A stretch of DNA of 64,000 nucleotides, taken from positions 1 to 64,000 of the forward strand of contig JAAYNW010000019.1 in NCBI GenBank assembly GCA_012520655.1. The letters are read 5' to 3'. This DNA is from Clostridiales bacterium. GTDB taxonomy: Bacteria > Bacillota > Clostridia > Lachnospirales > Lachnospiraceae. The first letter of the stretch is position 1; each line of letters begins with the position of its first letter. Both the position numbers and the translations under genes were made by a program. The notes below the pieces were generated by a model that was not told the origin of the DNA, made no database searches, and saw only the letters and a program-made list of their open reading frames with translations. Below are positions 62,929 through 64,000 of this stretch, piece by piece.

Positions 62929-63017
62929 CTACCAGAAATGCCATAACGAAGGACCTGATTTCCTGCTATAAGTTTCATATTGGAATATTTCAGGAGTAAT
63001 GGAAGAAGGAGAAATAT

Positions 63018-64000
63018 ATGGACTATGTAATTGAGATGATGGGGATTACAAAGGAATTTCCGGGAATTATTGCAAACGATAATATTACCCTGAAATTGAA
63101 AAAAGGTGAGATTCATGCGCTGTTAGGGGAAAACGGTGCCGGAAAATCCACATTAATGAGTGTACTTTTCGGTATGTATCAGCCGGAAAAAGGTATTATC
63201 AAAGTAAACGGACAAGAAGTAAAAATCAAAGGGCCACTGGATGCCAATGCATTGGGTATCGGTATGGTACATCAGCATTTCAAGCTGGTACACAATTTCA
63301 CGGTACTTCAAAATATCGTGCTCGGCATAGAGACGGTCAAGGGAGGAATCCTTCGTATGGAGGATGCCCGCAAGAAAGTAATGGAATTAAGCGAAAAATA
63401 TAATCTTTTCATCGAACCGGACGCACTTATTTCCGATATTACGGTAGGTATGCAGCAACGAGTAGAAATACTCAAGATGCTTTACCGCAATAATGAAATT
63501 ATGATATTCGATGAGCCTACTGCGGTGCTCACGCCTCAGGAAATCGATGAATTGATGATAATCATGAAAAATCTGACAAGGGAAGGGAAATCCATCCTTT
63601 TTATTACCCATAAATTAAATGAAATTAAAGCAGTAGCTGACCGGTGTACGGTATTGCGCCGCGGTAAATGTATCGGGACTATCGATGTGGCGGATACGGA
63701 CAAAGAGACGATGTCCGAAATGATGGTAGGTCGCAAGGTAAATCTCAAGATAGATAAGCAACCAGCGAAACCGAAGGAGGTAGTGCTTTCCGTAGAGCAT
63801 TTGTCGGTTAAGACCAAGAAGGAAGGACATACTAAAGATCTAGTAAACGATGTCAGTTTCCAGGTGAGAAAAGGCGAAATCGTATGTATCGCAGGAATCG
63901 ACGGCAACGGACAATCGGAGTTGATATACGCGATTACCGGTATCGAGCGTATGAGCGCAGGCAAAGTGATATTAAACGGGGAGGATGTGACAGATAAAAC
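63018..64000 (+). CDS. ABC transporter ATP-binding protein, nucleoside/simple-sugar type (partial)
   Basis: The open frame runs from ATG 63018 (GAAGAAGGAGAAATAT upstream) past the window end; 327 codons are seen. The first ATPase domain has Walker A LLGENGAGKSTLMSVLFG, the signature DITVGMQQRVEILKML (as in YufO/NupO-type ATPases) and Walker B EIMIFDEPTAVLTPQE. A second domain starts at about residue 255 with VLSVEHLSVKT and IAGIDGNGQSELIYAIT. Family members have about 500 residues in two domains. Permease genes should follow outside the window. Confidence 0.93.
   Translation, partial: MDYVIEMMGITKEFPGIIANDNITLKLKKGEIHALLGENGAGKSTLMSVLFGMYQPEKGIIKVNGQEVKIKGPLDANALGIGMVHQHFKLVHNFTVLQNIVLGIETVKGGILRMEDARKKVMELSEKYNLFIEPDALISDITVGMQQRVEILKMLYRNNEIMIFDEPTAVLTPQEIDELMIIMKNLTREGKSILFITHKLNEIKAVADRCTVLRRGKCIGTIDVADTDKETMSEMMVGRKVNLKIDKQPAKPKEVVLSVEHLSVKTKKEGHTKDLVNDVSFQVRKGEIVCIAGIDGNGQSELIYAITGIERMSAGKVILNGEDVTDK

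Noticed and set aside
1-64000. CRISPR arrays, insertion sequences, prophage, tRNA or rRNA genes
   Set aside because: No regular repeat-spacer pattern, transposase or integrase coding, or tRNA/rRNA-like sequence was seen in any gap.

Overview
The window looks like a chromosomal segment of a motile, low-to-mid GC Gram-positive anaerobe of the Clostridia, most likely a Lachnospiraceae. The reasons are the Bacillus/Clostridium-type flagellar-chemotaxis operon (FliY, CheC, CheD, FlhF/FlhG and sigma-D in one run), strong AGGAGG-type ribosome binding sites with frequent GTG/TTG starts, several lipoproteins with LxxC lipoboxes, and CUT1 sugar importers without a local ATPase. No tRNA, rRNA, CRISPR array, insertion sequence or prophage gene was recognised. 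The taxonomic call is inference from gene content.

Region 1 (1-27039) is one long plus-strand fla/che operon with no visible terminator before 27072: fliK, flgD, a TIGR02530-type gene, flgE, flbD, motA, motB, fliL, fliM, fliY, cheY, fliO, fliP, fliQ, fliR, flhB, flhA, flhF, flhG, a PilZ gene, a damaged cheB, cheA, cheW, cheC, cheD, a small membrane protein, sigD/fliA, a FapA-domain gene, a small hydrophilic gene, a SwrB-like (DUF6115-like) gene and an MltG-like membrane protein. It builds the hook, export gate, C-ring and stator, runs chemotaxis signalling, and encodes the late flagellar sigma factor. The run ends at a terminator overlapped by the promoter of rpsB-tsf (27104-28958), much the same order as in Bacillus subtilis. 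Oddities are a cheB that has lost most of its receiver domain, a FlgD with an extra C-terminal helical domain like those of clostridial surface proteins, and a FlgE carrying an internal duplication.

Region 2 (29000-30000) holds a 72-residue Cys/His-rich peptide gene and a convergent gene for a proline-rich protein.

Region 3 (30175-59699) is a large glycan-use locus. It has two regulators (RpiR-type and LacI-type), two CUT1 ABC importers, two GH20 hexosaminidases, a GH38 alpha-mannosidase, a GH3 enzyme, a GH2 beta-mannosidase, a CE2-like esterase, a GHL10-like protein, a DUF4127 protein and a GNAT protein. Sugar-handling enzymes are NagB, NanE, a ROK kinase and a D-lyxose/mannose isomerase. 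None of the glycosidases has a visible signal peptide. I infer that intact mannose- and N-acetylhexosamine-containing oligosaccharides (N-glycan-like or related) are imported and taken apart in the cytoplasm, feeding fructose and fructose-6-phosphate. Hairpins without T-tracts flank the substrate-binding-protein genes, and operator-like inverted repeats and a cre-like site suggest the control scheme. One alpha/beta-hydrolase gene inside the locus is broken.

Region 4 (59700-64000) has a PiT phosphate permease with a PhoU-like/DUF47 partner, followed by a BMP-family (nucleoside-type) lipoprotein. After a terminator comes the start of its ABC ATPase, cut by the window end.
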